A stretch of DNA of 64,000 bases from Cercospora beticola (lineage: Eukaryota; Ascomycota; Dothideomycetes; Mycosphaerellales; Mycosphaerellaceae). The translations under genes and the position numbers were made by a program. The notes below the pieces were generated by a model. It worked only from the letters and a program-made list of their open reading frames with translations. It made no database searches and was not told the origin of the DNA. The stretch's first letter is position 1; each line of letters begins with the position of its first letter. The stretch lies in the NCBI RefSeq assembly GCF_033473495.1, contig NC_088939.1:4278001-4342000 (forward strand). Reading direction: 5' to 3'. Shown here in pieces: positions 21,525 through 32,409 of this stretch.

Positions 21525-23567
21525 TCAGCCTGCTTGCATCGAGCGGCTGCCGTAGGCATCTTTGTCTGTGCCAAAAACTTGGAAGCCAGATCGCCCATGA
21601 CTGTCAGCTCTTTGTCGCAGAGAAGAGGTTGTGGACATGCGTGTATCTCGTCTTGCGTCTCGCCACATCATTACCTTCTCCAGCAAAGGACCGCCACTGA
21701 AAGCCAAGAACACAGCAGAAGCAACGACGCTCACAGTGACTGCCACAGCCACTGCCCAAAAGAGCCATTGCGTGGTTTCCATGTCTCGAATGTCGCTGAA
21801 GTTCATGCCGAAGAACGACGAGACGAAGTTCAGTGGCAGAAAGACAATGGTAACCACAGTGAAAACAAGAATCGCCTTGCCATGGTCTTCCAGACGTATG
21901 TTGACGAGCTGTATTGTGCGAGTCACAAGTCGATCCGTGTTGTCACGCAAATCGCGCAAATCTGCCAGCTCCCGCTCTAGATTGTCCACCAGTTGGGCAA
22001 CGGGGTCCGACAGGACTGATGCTGACAACTGACGATAGGTCGATCTTCGAGACACGAAACTTCTGGTGAGATCGTGGTCGTCGAGCTCGTCAGGCTCCGA
22101 GGCTGGCACCTTGGTCGTTGTGGCCTTCGTAGGCTCAGTTTTGGGCTCAACGGCCTCCATGGACATTTGCAGGTCGTTGATAGTATCGAGTTGTTGCTCT
22201 GTGATCTGAATGACAATGTTTAATTCTTCCTGGCAAGCAATAAGATCCATGACCAGCTTGGTGGAAGGAGCGCGATGCAATCGATATTGCAGGTGTCCCA
22301 GATGTCCAGCATATCTATCAGCCAAACACAGATACAGGTCTGGCCAGAAATTCCGGTGCATCATGCCAACAGCGCCACTCAGACTCGCTATAGCATGGGT
22401 TATTGCAGTGTATTCTCTCTTTTCGTCTGACCGGAAGTAGTTGTTTCGGATACCACGAAATGAGACGTCGGCAATCCGAGAAGTGAGCTGGAAAGGTGGC
22501 CAGCGAGATTTCCAAGTCTGGTTAGAGGAAAAAGTCACGATGTGCTCTGCGTCGATCGCGAGGATCCACAGCTCATCAACATTTAGTGCTGTCGGATACT
22601 GGCCATACCACTGCCGGACCTTGAGGTCCAGCTCCCGATTCGTGCGCCATGGTTTGTGCTTGGAGAAGACTTGAGTATCCTCGCGATCTTGAGTATCTTC
22701 CAGTCGATAGTAGTATTGCAAAATAGATCGCACAATATGGGCCGATGATCTTGCGCTGAGAAAGCCCTCACGCTTGTCAACCTGGAATCTCAGTGGAGGG
22801 GTCGGCCCTTGTACTGTCCAGTCAAGAAAAGGCACAGAGATCATCATGGGATACAAGTCTCGCGTGCGAGAATCTGTGGTAGCAGATCTGAGCGTCTGTG
22901 AGAATGGCTGAAATGATTTGCCATGTTTGGAGAAACGAGTCTGTCGTTGCATGACAATGTCAAGCATTCGCATGGAATCCGCCACGGTGTTCAGGTCGTC
23001 TGAAAGTGCCCATAGGAACCCTCGAATGTATTCCGGAAACTTTGACGAGCAGTGGATCCATCGGCATTTCGCCGCATCTTCGTCGTCGAGTGCATTTTTC
23101 TGCAACTTTCGCGATCGCAAATACCGAATCCAGCCAAAGTCCTCTTCCAGGTTGGTGTATTTCTGTTTCTCGATAGGGTTATCGGTGGCCTCGTTGACTC
23201 TCATCAAGCTTGCAGAAGGCGTGAAAGCTGCAGTGTCGGGAACCAGAGTCTGCGGACTACGTTCGTGGCACTCTAATAAGGGGCCTCGCGAAGGACGCAG
23301 AGTTTCCAGTCGAATATCGTTAACCAGGATCTGGTGCGGAGTCAATGGCTTTGAACGCCATCTCTGGTCGTCGTAGCTGTATTCCTTCGTCGGCGTGTCT
23401 TGCTCGACCTGATGAAAATGCGCTGCTTTTGGCATTGGACGATGCACTGCAAGAGAGCATCGTCGGAGCTCGCTTCGAGAAGCTGAACGCGTCGTAGGAT
23501 TCAAAGATCGGCAGGGCCCTGGAGGCGGAAGGTCTTTAACCACGTAAGCATTATGTTGCCCTCGCAT
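21525..23567 (-). CDS. CorA-family metal transporter-like protein, 680 aa
   Basis: A large protein with a long hydrophilic N-terminus and a CorA-type C-terminal membrane pair, predicted to move Mg2+ or another divalent cation. One exon runs from ATG (CAT 23565-23567) to TGA at 21525. The signature GMN motif is at 587-589 in SSFFGMNFSD, at the end of TM1 (ILVFTVVTIVFLPLNFVSSF). TM2 follows (LFWAVAVAVTVSVVASAVFL). A helical stretch with DNLERELADLRDLRDNTDRL precedes TM1, as in the CorA long helix. The N-terminal 400 residues contain SKFPEYIRGFLWALSDD and WILAIDAEHIVTF, typical of the fungal CorA-like proteins that often lack the usual acidic funnel. It is divergent from dihydroorotase across 482 bp and tail-to-tail with GH64. 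An N-terminal intron cannot be excluded. Confidence 0.85.
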   Translation of the reverse strand: MRGQHNAYVVKDLPPPGPCRSLNPTTRSASRSELRRCSLAVHRPMPKAAHFHQVEQDTPTKEYSYDDQRWRSKPLTPHQILVNDIRLETLRPSRGPLLECHERSPQTLVPDTAAFTPSASLMRVNEATDNPIEKQKYTNLEEDFGWIRYLRSRKLQKNALDDEDAAKCRWIHCSSKFPEYIRGFLWALSDDLNTVADSMRMLDIVMQRQTRFSKHGKSFQPFSQTLRSATTDSRTRDLYPMMISVPFLDWTVQGPTPPLRFQVDKREGFLSARSSAHIVRSILQYYYRLEDTQDREDTQVFSKHKPWRTNRELDLKVRQWYGQYPTALNVDELWILAIDAEHIVTFSSNQTWKSRWPPFQLTSRIADVSFRGIRNNYFRSDEKREYTAITHAIASLSGAVGMMHRNFWPDLYLCLADRYAGHLGHLQYRLHRAPSTKLVMDLIACQEELNIVIQITEQQLDTINDLQMSMEAVEPKTEPTKATTTKVPASEPDELDDHDLTRSFVSRRSTYRQLSASVLSDPVAQLVDNLERELADLRDLRDNTDRLVTRTIQLVNIRLEDHGKAILVFTVVTIVFLPLNFVSSFFGMNFSDIRDMETTQWLFWAVAVAVTVSVVASAVFLAFSGGPLLEKVMMWRDARRDTRMSTTSSLRQRADSHGRSGFQVFGTDKDAYGSRSMQAG

Positions 23568-24049
23568 AACGCGTATCTGTGCGATATTTCATCGATGTTA
23601 GCAGATCGGGCCATGTAGCAGATTCGACGTCGCAGGACACGCTTTCAGTTCGGCTCAACACCTCAGCGGGGGTGACCGCAACGTCGGACCATGGATAAAG
23701 CAAGCTGGAATGAGCCATTGCTCTCTGCTCTGCCTCTGCAAAATGGGCCGTCGAGTTCGGGGAAGGGTGTTGGTGGCCTGCAGATATCTCTTGATGGTTA
23801 GTCCGAAACAGCTGAAGTGGCTCGCTGGCTTAGTCAGCTGGCTAATCGACGGCAAATCTGGCAAACCGGCGCCGATTTTTGCCTCTCAAGGTTTTGAGCT
23901 CTCGCTCCTACTGAATCACTGGCGTGACATTTCGAGGGGAAGGTCAGAGCTGCGCCTCGTACACTCGCGGCCTCTCAACCCCCAGGGACGACGAGTCTGA
24001 CAACGCTGTTGCACCACAGCCAGACCAGGCCAGTTCCGAGTCGCCCACC
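23568..24049. promoter_or_regulatory. divergent promoter region, CorA-like / URA4
   Basis: This 482-bp stretch lies between two start codons facing away from each other. The frame of URA4 is open upstream to 23924 but without an ATG, so it is treated as leader. No specific site recognised. Confidence 0.4.
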
Positions 24050-25250
24050 ATGCCGGCAGAAGAAGCGCCGTTGGGCAAGCTCGATGGCCTCGAGCTGCCA
24101 GCTGCAGCAGACATGCATGTGCATTTGCGGGAGGGCGATATGACCGAGATTGTGGTGTATGCATCATCATCACTCTTGTTGTTACACGGCGAAGTCTGAT
24201 CAATGACAGGCCCACCATTCGCCAAGGCGGCGTCAATACTGTGTTTGTCATGGTACGTACGTGTTGGGAGAAATGCTACATCTGTACGTCTAACACCGAG
24301 ACCAACAGCCAAATCTCGTGCCTCCGATCACGACAGTCCATCATGCTCTCCAATACAAGAAGCGCCTCGAAGAGCTGGAGCCCAATGTCCTCTTCCTCAT
24401 GTCACTGTACCTGCACCCTAACATCAAGCCGGAGACCGTGATTGAAGCCAAGAAGAAGGGTATTGCTGGAATCAAGTCTTATCCTCATGGAGTTACCACA
24501 AACTCGAGCCACGGTGTCATGTCGTACGAAGACTTCTATCCCGTTTTCGAGGAAATGGAACGCCAAGATATTGTGTTGAACCTCCATGGAGAGCTCCCGC
24601 CGTCTGCCGGCTCCGACATCACCGTTCTGAACGCCGAAGAGGCTTTCCTACCTACTCTTCTGGACCTTCACAAGCGCTTTCCCAATTTGCGAATCGTTCT
24701 CGAACACTGCACTACCGCAGCGGCGATCAATGCAGTCAACTCATGCAGCGACAAGGTAGTGGGCACCATTACTGCCCACCATCTCTTCTTGACCGTCGAC
24801 GACTGGGCCGGCGACCCGCATTGTTTCTGCAAACCTGTGGCCAAGAACCCTTCAGATCGAAGAGCACTCCTCGAAGCCGCAGTGAGTGGCAATCCAAAGT
24901 TCTTCCTCGGCACTGATTCCGCACCTCATCCCGCCAAATCGAAGCGCAGTGATAAAGTCGCCGCCGGCGTTTTCACACAACCGCATGCTGTAGGCCTTGT
25001 CATCGATGCCTTTGAGCGAGGAGTGGAGAAGCAGTACATCAGTGCCGACGATGTGACACCGGAGAAGCTGAAAGGATTTCTCTCCTCGTACGGTCGCGAT
25101 TTCTACAAGGTGAAGGATGAGAAGAACGAGCGCATTGTGCTGAGCAGGAGTTCGGCCGCGATCGCTGAGAGTTTGAAGAACGAGGACGAATCGATTGAGG
25201 TCGTTCCCTTTAGGAGAGGGAAGATGACGTGGGGCGTTTCGTGGAAGTGA
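24050..25250 (+). CDS. URA4: dihydroorotase, 363 aa
   Basis: Catalyses cyclisation of carbamoyl aspartate to dihydroorotate, the third step of de novo pyrimidine synthesis, in the cytosol. Exons are 24050-24156, 24210-24252 and 24309-25250 (1092 nt). Metal ligands and active-site residues are visible: H23 and H25 in ADMHVHLRE, the Lys to be carbamylated (K106) in GIKSYPHG, H143 in LNLHGE, H182 in VLEHCTT, and the catalytic Asp D251 in GTDSAPH. Splicing restores VPTIRQGGVNTVFVMPN. The length matches the single-domain class II enzyme of bacteria and yeast (about 350-365 aa), not the CAD-type domain. The ATG at 24050 is the first in frame. Confidence in function is high because all zinc-site motifs are intact. 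Confidence 0.95.
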
Positions 25251-25530
25251 AGACGGGGATCAGCAAAGACCTCATCGTAAGAGGCTGTCATTTGCTTCCA
25301 CTACGAATGCAACATTGGTGTCAAAATTGAGCACTCTGCAAGTCCAGCCGAGCGCGATAAGCCCAGCGGCGTAGTGACGTGACGTTGGAGAATATCAAAT
25401 ACTAAGATGCAGACACATTTTGACCTTTCCAAATCCGGTAGCAGACTAAACGCCTCGCATATCTCGTATAGCTTCGGGTATCATTCTCATGAACTGTCAC
25501 AACGCCGCCACTACTGAACCATCCATCCCT

Positions 25531-27337
25531 TCACATTCCTTGACTCGAACGAACATCGGCATCTGAGTCTCTCGACATCTCCTCTTTCTCCAACTCTGCT
25601 CCTCTCACCCCGCCCTCCGGCTCTTCTGTGCTTGCGACGCCATCGTGGTCATGCTTTTCCACATCCAATCCTTCTTTGCCTTTTCTCACCTTTCTTTCAG
25701 TCCATACTGGATTCTCGCCTCTCTCGTGCGCACGCTCGAAGATCGCGTCCATGGCTTCAAGCTTGTATCCGTTTGTCTCTGGGAAGAACCAAAAGACCAC
25801 GGGAACGTGCATGAAGTTGAAGCACATAAAGACGAAATATGTCTGCCAACCAATTTTGTTGATCATGATTGGCGCGAGCTGGACCACGCCGTAGTTGATA
25901 ATCCAGTTGGACATGGTGGAGAACCTCGACGTTGTTAGCATTCACTCGTGTCACAGGGTGAATATTTCGAAGACGTACCCGTTTGCCTCTGCTCGAATCC
26001 TGATAGGTGTAACTTCAGCAGGATAAAGCCAAGTCACTCCGAGCCAGCCAATGGCGAAGCAGGTATTGTATACGAAGATGAAGACCGTAGCGGCGTATGC
26101 AGGTGCCTTGTAAGTAGCCGTAGCTTTGCTCAGGCATGCACCAATGATGAGTAAAGAAATTGCCATGCCCATTGCTCCCCAAAGCATGAGTTTTCTTCTG
26201 CCGAGTCTGTCGACTACGACCAGGGCTACCAGAGCTGCGAGAAAAAATTCGGTCCCGAGACACCCTGTCATTAACCGTGACAGTTCTGGGTCGAAACCCA
26301 ACGAGTCCTCGAAGACTGTCGTAGCGTAGTAAGTTACCAGATTTAACCCGCCTAATTGCTGGAAGGCCTGCGCGGCGCAAGCAGCGCTCAGTCTCCAGAG
26401 GTTCATCTCCTTGCCATTGGAAAGAAGTTCCTTAGCAGTCAGTTTTGAAGACGAGGTAATTTCGTTCACTCGCTGCATCTCCTGGATATCGGCGATCAAG
26501 GTTGGGTCTTCAACGTCTTTGCCTTCCAGGATGGACATGATCTCGCGAGCCTGCGTGGCTTTGCCTTTCTTGATCAACCATCGTGGTGATTCGGGGTAGA
26601 GCAGGACACCGATAATGAGGGCAATCCCGAATACTGCTTGGAAGGCGATTGGGAATCTCCATTGGAATGAGCCATGTTGAGTGACGAACCAGAAGCCATA
26701 GTTGATCCTGGGAAATGTAAGCAAAAGCACTTGATTTGTGGGGAGCGATTTTCACTCACCAGTACGACAGCATGATACCACCAGTGATCAGAGCACCTTC
26801 GAACAGCACCAAGAATCCACGAATTTTCGGTGGTGCCATTTCGGATTGCCAGACCGGTATTGAACTGGTGTTCATTCCATTACCCCAGCCGGTTACTATT
26901 CGGCCAACGATCATCTGGCCGAGCGTAGTCGCCGAAGCCTGAATCGCAGTTCCAATAAGCATGATGACAGTTCCAATGAGTACAGACCGCCGACGGCCAA
27001 GTCGATCGCCAACAGCCACGATCATCATAGAGCCGAGAAGACAGCCGACCTCGTAGATGGCCACGACGAGAGCTTGAATAGCACCAGATTTATTGTTGGG
27101 TTCCATTTGCGGGAAGACTTCGAGGAACATTGGCTCGGTGATGATTCCACTCATGACACCTGCGAGAAGGGTCATGCATCAGTGTAAGATAGTTGACGAA
27201 GGCGACGCCAATTGCTCACCTTGGTCGTATCCGAATAACAGAAATCCAGAAGCCGCTGTGACACAAACTCCCACCTCAAGAGCTTTACCGCTGATGCGGC
27301 CGCCGAGTAGGCCATTGTGCGAGAAGAGCCCAGGCAT
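25531..27337 (-). CDS. MFS sugar transporter family permease, 546 aa
   Basis: A 12-TM plasma-membrane permease of the sugar porter family (PF00083 type), probably a proton symporter or facilitator for a hexose, polyol or related compound. Exons are 27220-27337, 26760-27159, 25979-26707 and 25531-25924 (1641 nt). Signatures are GFLLFGYDQGVMSG after splicing, VGDRLGRRRSVL, GRIVTGWGNGMNTSSIPVWQSE, PESPRWLIKKGK, QAFQQLGGLNLVTYY, VDRLGRRKLM and FFPETNGYKLEAMDAIF. The C-terminal tail is acidic and charged, suited to regulatory turnover. The ATG at 27337 is preceded by an in-frame TGA about 60 bp upstream with no ATG between. It converges with URA4, 280 bp apart. The substrate cannot be assigned. 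Confidence 0.92.
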
Positions 27338-28293
27338 GCCTGGTACAGCCCTCAACTCGTTATTCTGCTGCGAAACTTCTAATCAAGAAAAGCAGAATGG
27401 GGAATCGAAGGAAGAAAAGTATGTAACAACGCCGAAGAACGTCGCAAATCCGAGGCTCACAAGTCATATACCCCCAACCGGAGAGATTGGGCAAGATGTG
27501 ATGGAATGCGTCCTCCACTTCCATCGAACCCTCTACTCCACCCACAAAACTTCTCTGCAACATTGTCCGCATTTCTGTGGACTCTCCAGCAAGAAGCTCA
27601 ACGATCGTGGTCGCCGCTAGCAAAAATTTGGGCTGCTGAGATATGTTTGGTCAACGGAGATATGTGTTCCCCTGCGGGTCATTGAGAATGTGCGAGTTGA
27701 CATCACAAAGCATGGAGTGATGTTGACTGTGGGCCGCATCTCAAGCCAAGAGTACTTTGCTTCGACAAGACGTTGCTTGTCATCGAGTCTACTGAGCTTG
27801 TCATCAAGCTTTTTGTGCTTGTCTTGCTTTGAGTCTGGCTGTGGTGGCAGGACTTACGATTTGGTGGACTCTTATAGCGACCTATTCAACAAACGTCTGA
27901 GTCCTCAGGCTTGCATACCTTCAAGCATTCGAAGCAACGAGGCGAGCAGCGTTTCATCGAGCGATACATGTTGTGGCCTCGAGCGATCGATACACAAGGC
28001 GCGATCTTCTCGGATACCGGAATGAGGCCGAAGAGTACTCCACTTCTGCACATTGGCATCATTGGCATCATCGTGATATCGTGAGGCTCTGCGAGTCGGC
28101 TCCTCAGGACGTCAGGTCAAATGAAAGTGTTCAGGGTCGTACGCAGGGCTGGCGCAAAAATTGCGAAGGGCGCCAAAGATTTGTGAAAAAGCAGGTTTCT
28201 TCGGGATCCTCCTCCACATGTTCTCGGCAGCGAGTAGCAACGCGTCGACCATCTCGGAGTCTGTACTCCGGAGGTCATTGAAGTCCCTTTGTG
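27338..28293. other. 0.96-kb intergenic, no supported gene
   Basis: Promoter of the sugar permease at the left and the 3' UTR of the molybdate-transporter-like gene at the right. A plus-strand frame (27690-28025) is Ser-rich because of the CTTGTCATC-like degenerate repeat at about 27777-27830; I do not call it. Confidence 0.4.
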
Positions 28294-29637
28294 TTATGAG
28301 ACCAGTCCATCTTGCCGTTCTACCTCTTCCAGTCTTACGGATCGGCGACTGGACCGGATGCGCTCAATCACTTGAGGTAGCTTCAAACCCCAATGCCACA
28401 GAAGACCAGCCAGGAAGCCGACAGCGTCGTTCTTAAAGGCCAGACAACCTGCCACAGTAATGAGCATCACTGTCCATCGATCTTTGCTTTCCTGTTCAGT
28501 GGCCTGTCGTGATTTCCTTGACGCCCGGTCATTTGCGTGATCCTCTTCAGCTTGCTCCCATAGATCTCTTGCTTCGCCTACATTCTGCCCGACTTTGCTA
28601 AGCTCTACTCCCGCAGCGAGAACCATGACACCAAGTAAACTTTTCGGGAATTGTTGCAATGTTGGGATGATTGCATTGCCAGCAAAGAGTCCGAGCACCA
28701 GCTTCACCAGACCCAACAATATGATGCTGGAGCCACTTCTTGCGCCAAAACGATACTGCCCTGCCAACCCTCCAGATCCGTGACACACCGGCATCGCTCC
28801 AAACCAGCACCCGACGAGATTCGCAAATGCAACCGAGAAGCCAATTGAAGTGGTGCTTGGTGTCGGCGGGAATGAGGGAAATAGACTTGCGGCAAGTGAA
28901 GTTACAGCAAGGACACTGTTCAGCGTGGTCAGCGGCAGCTGTGGAACTGCGGCCTCGACGATGCCGGTACTCCAAGCCTTGCCAGATGGGACGAACGGTG
29001 AAGGATGCCAGATTATAGCAGCAAATGCTTCGTGGTGATCGTTCTTGGTCGAAATCGCCGCAACGATGAGCCCAAACAGGAAAACCAGAAGCGCATAGGG
29101 TATCCGTGGAATCAGTGCAGCGACCAGAAGGAAGATGAAGGCCGCGATGGCCCAGACACGGTTGTCTAGTGCTGGAGATGCCCAGCCTAGCGGCTTGATG
29201 AGGCTGCTCCCAGCGCTTATCACCAAGCTTAGTCCTGCTCCAACCTGAATGCCTTTCACAACACTGACTGGTACTACCCGGTGCAGCCATTTGAGCAAGC
29301 CAGTAGCACTCAACACGAAGATTGCCACACCCATCGCCAGACCAGCAGCAGCAGTCTCCTCTTTGCTAAAGCCTTGCGATATCGCCACTGCTGCTATGGC
29401 CTTCATAGGTTGTACTGGTAAAGGTATCCCAAAGTACACTCCAGTCAGTATGTTTGCGAGCCCTGAGAACACCAAGGTGCTTCCAAGATCGATGGATCCA
29501 TTGACAGCCATGGCTATCATCAGTGGCAACAGAGTCCCCAGATCTCCCAGCGAGCCCGCCGTTTCGGCAAGCGGCGAGTTGCGAAGTGTGCGTACATTGT
29601 GTTCGTTGATGAGGCGCAGATGTGAGAGTAAATTCAT
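28294..29637 (-). CDS. MOT1-type molybdate transporter, 447 aa
   Basis: Predicted high-affinity molybdate uptake or vacuolar efflux carrier of the sulfate-permease-related MOT1 family. One exon. The frame is open to 29691, but the first codon there is GTG; the first ATG is at 29637 (CAT 29635-29637). The two MOT1 signature regions are present: SPLAETAGSLGDLGTLLPL near the N-terminus and GCWFGAMPVCHGSGGLAGQ in the second half, followed by YRFGARSG. About ten hydrophobic segments can be seen. A hydrophilic loop rich in Glu, Asp and Lys (about residues 360-400) precedes the last membrane segment. No STAS domain is present, as expected for MOT1. An upstream short exon is possible. Molybdate supports nitrate reductase and other Moco enzymes, none of which lies in this window. 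Confidence 0.88.
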   Translation of the reverse strand: MNLLSHLRLINEHNVRTLRNSPLAETAGSLGDLGTLLPLMIAMAVNGSIDLGSTLVFSGLANILTGVYFGIPLPVQPMKAIAAVAISQGFSKEETAAAGLAMGVAIFVLSATGLLKWLHRVVPVSVVKGIQVGAGLSLVISAGSSLIKPLGWASPALDNRVWAIAAFIFLLVAALIPRIPYALLVFLFGLIVAAISTKNDHHEAFAAIIWHPSPFVPSGKAWSTGIVEAAVPQLPLTTLNSVLAVTSLAASLFPSFPPTPSTTSIGFSVAFANLVGCWFGAMPVCHGSGGLAGQYRFGARSGSSIILLGLVKLVLGLFAGNAIIPTLQQFPKSLLGVMVLAAGVELSKVGQNVGEARDLWEQAEEDHANDRASRKSRQATEQESKDRWTVMLITVAGCLAFKNDAVGFLAGLLWHWGLKLPQVIERIRSSRRSVRLEEVERQDGLVS

Positions 29638-29999
29638 GTCAGGAGCTGACGCAAATGAATACGATGCTGTTGCTGGATATAGGAAAGGCACAAAACTCCA
29701 GAGAATGCTGACAAGAAAGGTATCACATGGTGAAATCAGGATGGTAAGTAAAACAGCTAGTGACGATGGATCGTGACTTGCTCATCATTCGGATCCCACG
29801 TTCGGAAGCATCGGCCAAGAAAATGGTGGGATGCACCACTGAGTATGTGGGGGCATCTCCTATGCAGTGCTGAATACTCTGCCAAACGGCAGCACTGTAG
29901 TCTGATTCTGAAAATCCATCGCGCGGTTGATGGCCCTAGCAACTGCTTTGTCCGCAGCGCATTGTCGTGGTTCGCCTGGCCTCCGGTGCAACTCAAGTG
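29638..29999. other. intergenic, promoter of the MOT1-like gene
   Basis: About 360 bp between two minus-strand genes. No motif or gene seen. Confidence 0.4.
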
Positions 30000-31733
30000 C
30001 TATCGACCAACAATCACTCGCAGTAGTAAGCCCATTCGCTGTCCTGAACAATCCAGGACGATCTTAGCCTCTTCATCTAAGTATGACTTCTTGCCAGCCT
30101 TTCTTCGACCATCAGTGGCAGTCTTGTCAGATCGCATTTGGATGCCTTGCTCGACCAAGGTTTTCAGCCGGGGCAAATCACCAATTAGATGTCCAGAAGT
30201 CCACAGAGCACGAAGCATACTCTCGGACAGCAAACTGACTTTGGCGTTGTCTACGAACGAAGCGTTGGTCGCTGTGCATGTAGCGAAGGATGCCTCAAAC
30301 TCTCTCTGATCGATCAGACCTTGTGTGGCATGCGTTCCAAGCAGCGGCCGGGACATCATCTCGTTCAATGACGTTTGTAGGTCGGCACTCAGATATGCTG
30401 TTGTAGGCAAAGTGAATTGCTGAAATATCTGGAGCGGCAGGGGTCTGATGAATTCCGTGAAAATGGAGAAAAGCTCCTCGGTATCCACGAACAGTGTGGG
30501 CGCGGCCCTGCTAAAGGCTGTGAAGATAGCCAGAAATCTCTGCCGTAATTGTATGGTTTCCATCCCGCCAAATTGCTCAATCGCATCAGCCTCAGTGGTA
30601 TCTTCGAAACCACTGTCACGATCGTCGTCTTGGGTGTTCGTGTCTGGGTTCGCAGGGGTTCGACTTCGTCGGCGTCTTGATGCAGTGACCGAGCGCGATC
30701 TGGCCGAGCGCGTTTCTGCCGCATCTTCTTCCGAGTAGTTCTCGAGATAGTCGCCATAATCGTCGTTGTCCAGATCGAGCTTTCGTCGCTTGGCCGATCG
30801 CGATTCTTCTTTCTTCTTTGGTGGCTTGGTTTCGTTCTTCCAGATCTCTCCGAACTCCCTAAGGCTCTTTTCTGAACCATCTGCTAGCACCGCACGCATG
30901 AGCCGTCGCATGTTGTTCCTACCAGCACCGACGGTCGACATGTACTGTGCAAACAGAGTCTTGGAAAAGGTGTTGTTTTTGGCGTGAGCCATTCCTTGTG
31001 AAACGCGTGCAGCCAAATCGTGCTGCAAAACGTCAAGCATTAATTCGAGCCAGATCCGCCATCTCTGCCACCGTGCTTTGTGTTTGACACTGCAATTGAA
31101 CGCCCAGCCGACGACCGCCCAGAAGTCTTGCGCATTCTCTCCCAATGATTGCCTCTCTGAATAATGGCTCCGCAATCTGCTTGTATCCTCATTTTCGTCG
31201 CTCTCATACACCGCGTCACTGCGTCTCGTCTTTGCGCGTTTCGTCCGCCCAGTTCGCGCGTTGTTCGACTGTCCGAACTGCAAAGCTTCCGGAAGTCCAG
31301 TTCCTTCGACGCCCACCATGGCCACGACTTCTCGAAGGTATTTCGCAGCGTGATCTGCTGCAATTCGCTTATCAGGGTCATCCGTACGTGTCGTCATCGA
31401 TGGATGAACAACGAGTGTGGAGGCGAGAGCAAGATGCTGCGGCGGTGGGATACAGGCTGGTGCATTCGTGTCGAAGCCGGCGCTCAGTCCACTTTCAAGC
31501 AGAGCAAAAGCTTGTGAGAAGAGCTGTTCCTCCATACAGATGGTGCATTGATCCAATATACCAGCTGGTACCGGTCGTATCGCACGTCTCTGGTGTGCAG
31601 CTCCAGTGCTGTGGGGTGATTGTGATTGCGATGCGGCTTGAGACGATGAGAGAATATCGGGATTGGCGAAAATGCTGCGGCCATTGACGGGCTCGTGTCG
31701 CAACTCTTTGAGCAAGCGACTGTGTTTGGGCAT
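30000..31733 (-). CDS. hypothetical nuclear-looking protein, 577 aa
   Basis: A single minus-strand frame from ATG (CAT 31731-31733) to TAG at 30000. I do not recognise the family. The N-terminal 60 residues are disordered. Then comes PAGILDQCTICMEEQLFSQAFALLESGL, which looks helical. A middle part contains AQDFWAVVGWAFNCSVKHKARWQRWRIWLELMLDVL, clearly ordered and Trp-rich. A basic, acidic and Arg-Ser-rich linker follows (KKKEESRSAKRRKLDLDNDD and RSARSRSVTASRRRRSRTP), with a likely bipartite nuclear localisation signal. The C-terminal third is again helical (FLAIFTAFSRAAPTLFVDTEELFSIFTEF). A helical-repeat nuclear protein is my best guess. It is divergent from the 32410 gene across 676 bp. Confidence 0.75.
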   Translation of the reverse strand: MPKHSRLLKELRHEPVNGRSIFANPDILSSSQAASQSQSPHSTGAAHQRRAIRPVPAGILDQCTICMEEQLFSQAFALLESGLSAGFDTNAPACIPPPQHLALASTLVVHPSMTTRTDDPDKRIAADHAAKYLREVVAMVGVEGTGLPEALQFGQSNNARTGRTKRAKTRRSDAVYESDENEDTSRLRSHYSERQSLGENAQDFWAVVGWAFNCSVKHKARWQRWRIWLELMLDVLQHDLAARVSQGMAHAKNNTFSKTLFAQYMSTVGAGRNNMRRLMRAVLADGSEKSLREFGEIWKNETKPPKKKEESRSAKRRKLDLDNDDYGDYLENYSEEDAAETRSARSRSVTASRRRRSRTPANPDTNTQDDDRDSGFEDTTEADAIEQFGGMETIQLRQRFLAIFTAFSRAAPTLFVDTEELFSIFTEFIRPLPLQIFQQFTLPTTAYLSADLQTSLNEMMSRPLLGTHATQGLIDQREFEASFATCTATNASFVDNAKVSLLSESMLRALWTSGHLIGDLPRLKTLVEQGIQMRSDKTATDGRRKAGKKSYLDEEAKIVLDCSGQRMGLLLRVIVGR

Positions 31734-32409
31734 CGCTGCTGGGCTCGACGCAGCCGTCCTTCACATTGAGTGTATAGATGTGTCGCGTCCTTGACATGGT
31801 GTGTGCAGGCGTGTCTCGTTCATCGCGTCGGGAAGACGCGTCGTGCCAAGCCTTTTCATTCCTTATCGATATCGGCCGAAAATACAGGCAGTGACAATGG
31901 CAGCTCACCACGGCGAAGCAGGAACGGCTTGCTGTCCAGGAGGGCATCCAAGTAGACATGCGGTAGGAGGGACTCACAGCAGCATCCACCTCCTATGGAT
32001 TCGACTACGACCCTACACTGCCGCTACAGTGAGCTGGAATGAGACACCCGCCGCGTCTTCCTCTCGACCATTCTCTCACTCGCTCCTGTGGAAATCGTAA
32101 AAACCGAGGTTTGCGGTATTTCTCCGCCTTCGTCAAGCTTCGTCGACGCGGTCGGACTATTTGCGGGCGGAGGTGAGTGAATTGTTGCGAGAAATGCGAT
32201 GCAAGGATGTCAGGATGATGATGACGACACTTGCCAAGTGCGCAGATTGGAGGCTGCCATCCTGGCACAGCACAACCACCTGATAAGGAGCACGTCTACC
32301 TCGATCAACACCCTCGCCGCAGGTCGGTCTGCTGGTCCCTACGACATTGAGTATCTCACCCTGCCATCAGCAACGTTCCCGCTCTCCGCCCAGCCAATTT
32401 GACGCGAAC
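31734..32409. promoter_or_regulatory. divergent promoter region
   Basis: This 676-bp stretch lies between divergent starts at 31733 and 32410. The frames inside it lack support. A run of GATGATGATGACGA occurs near 32213. Confidence 0.35.
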
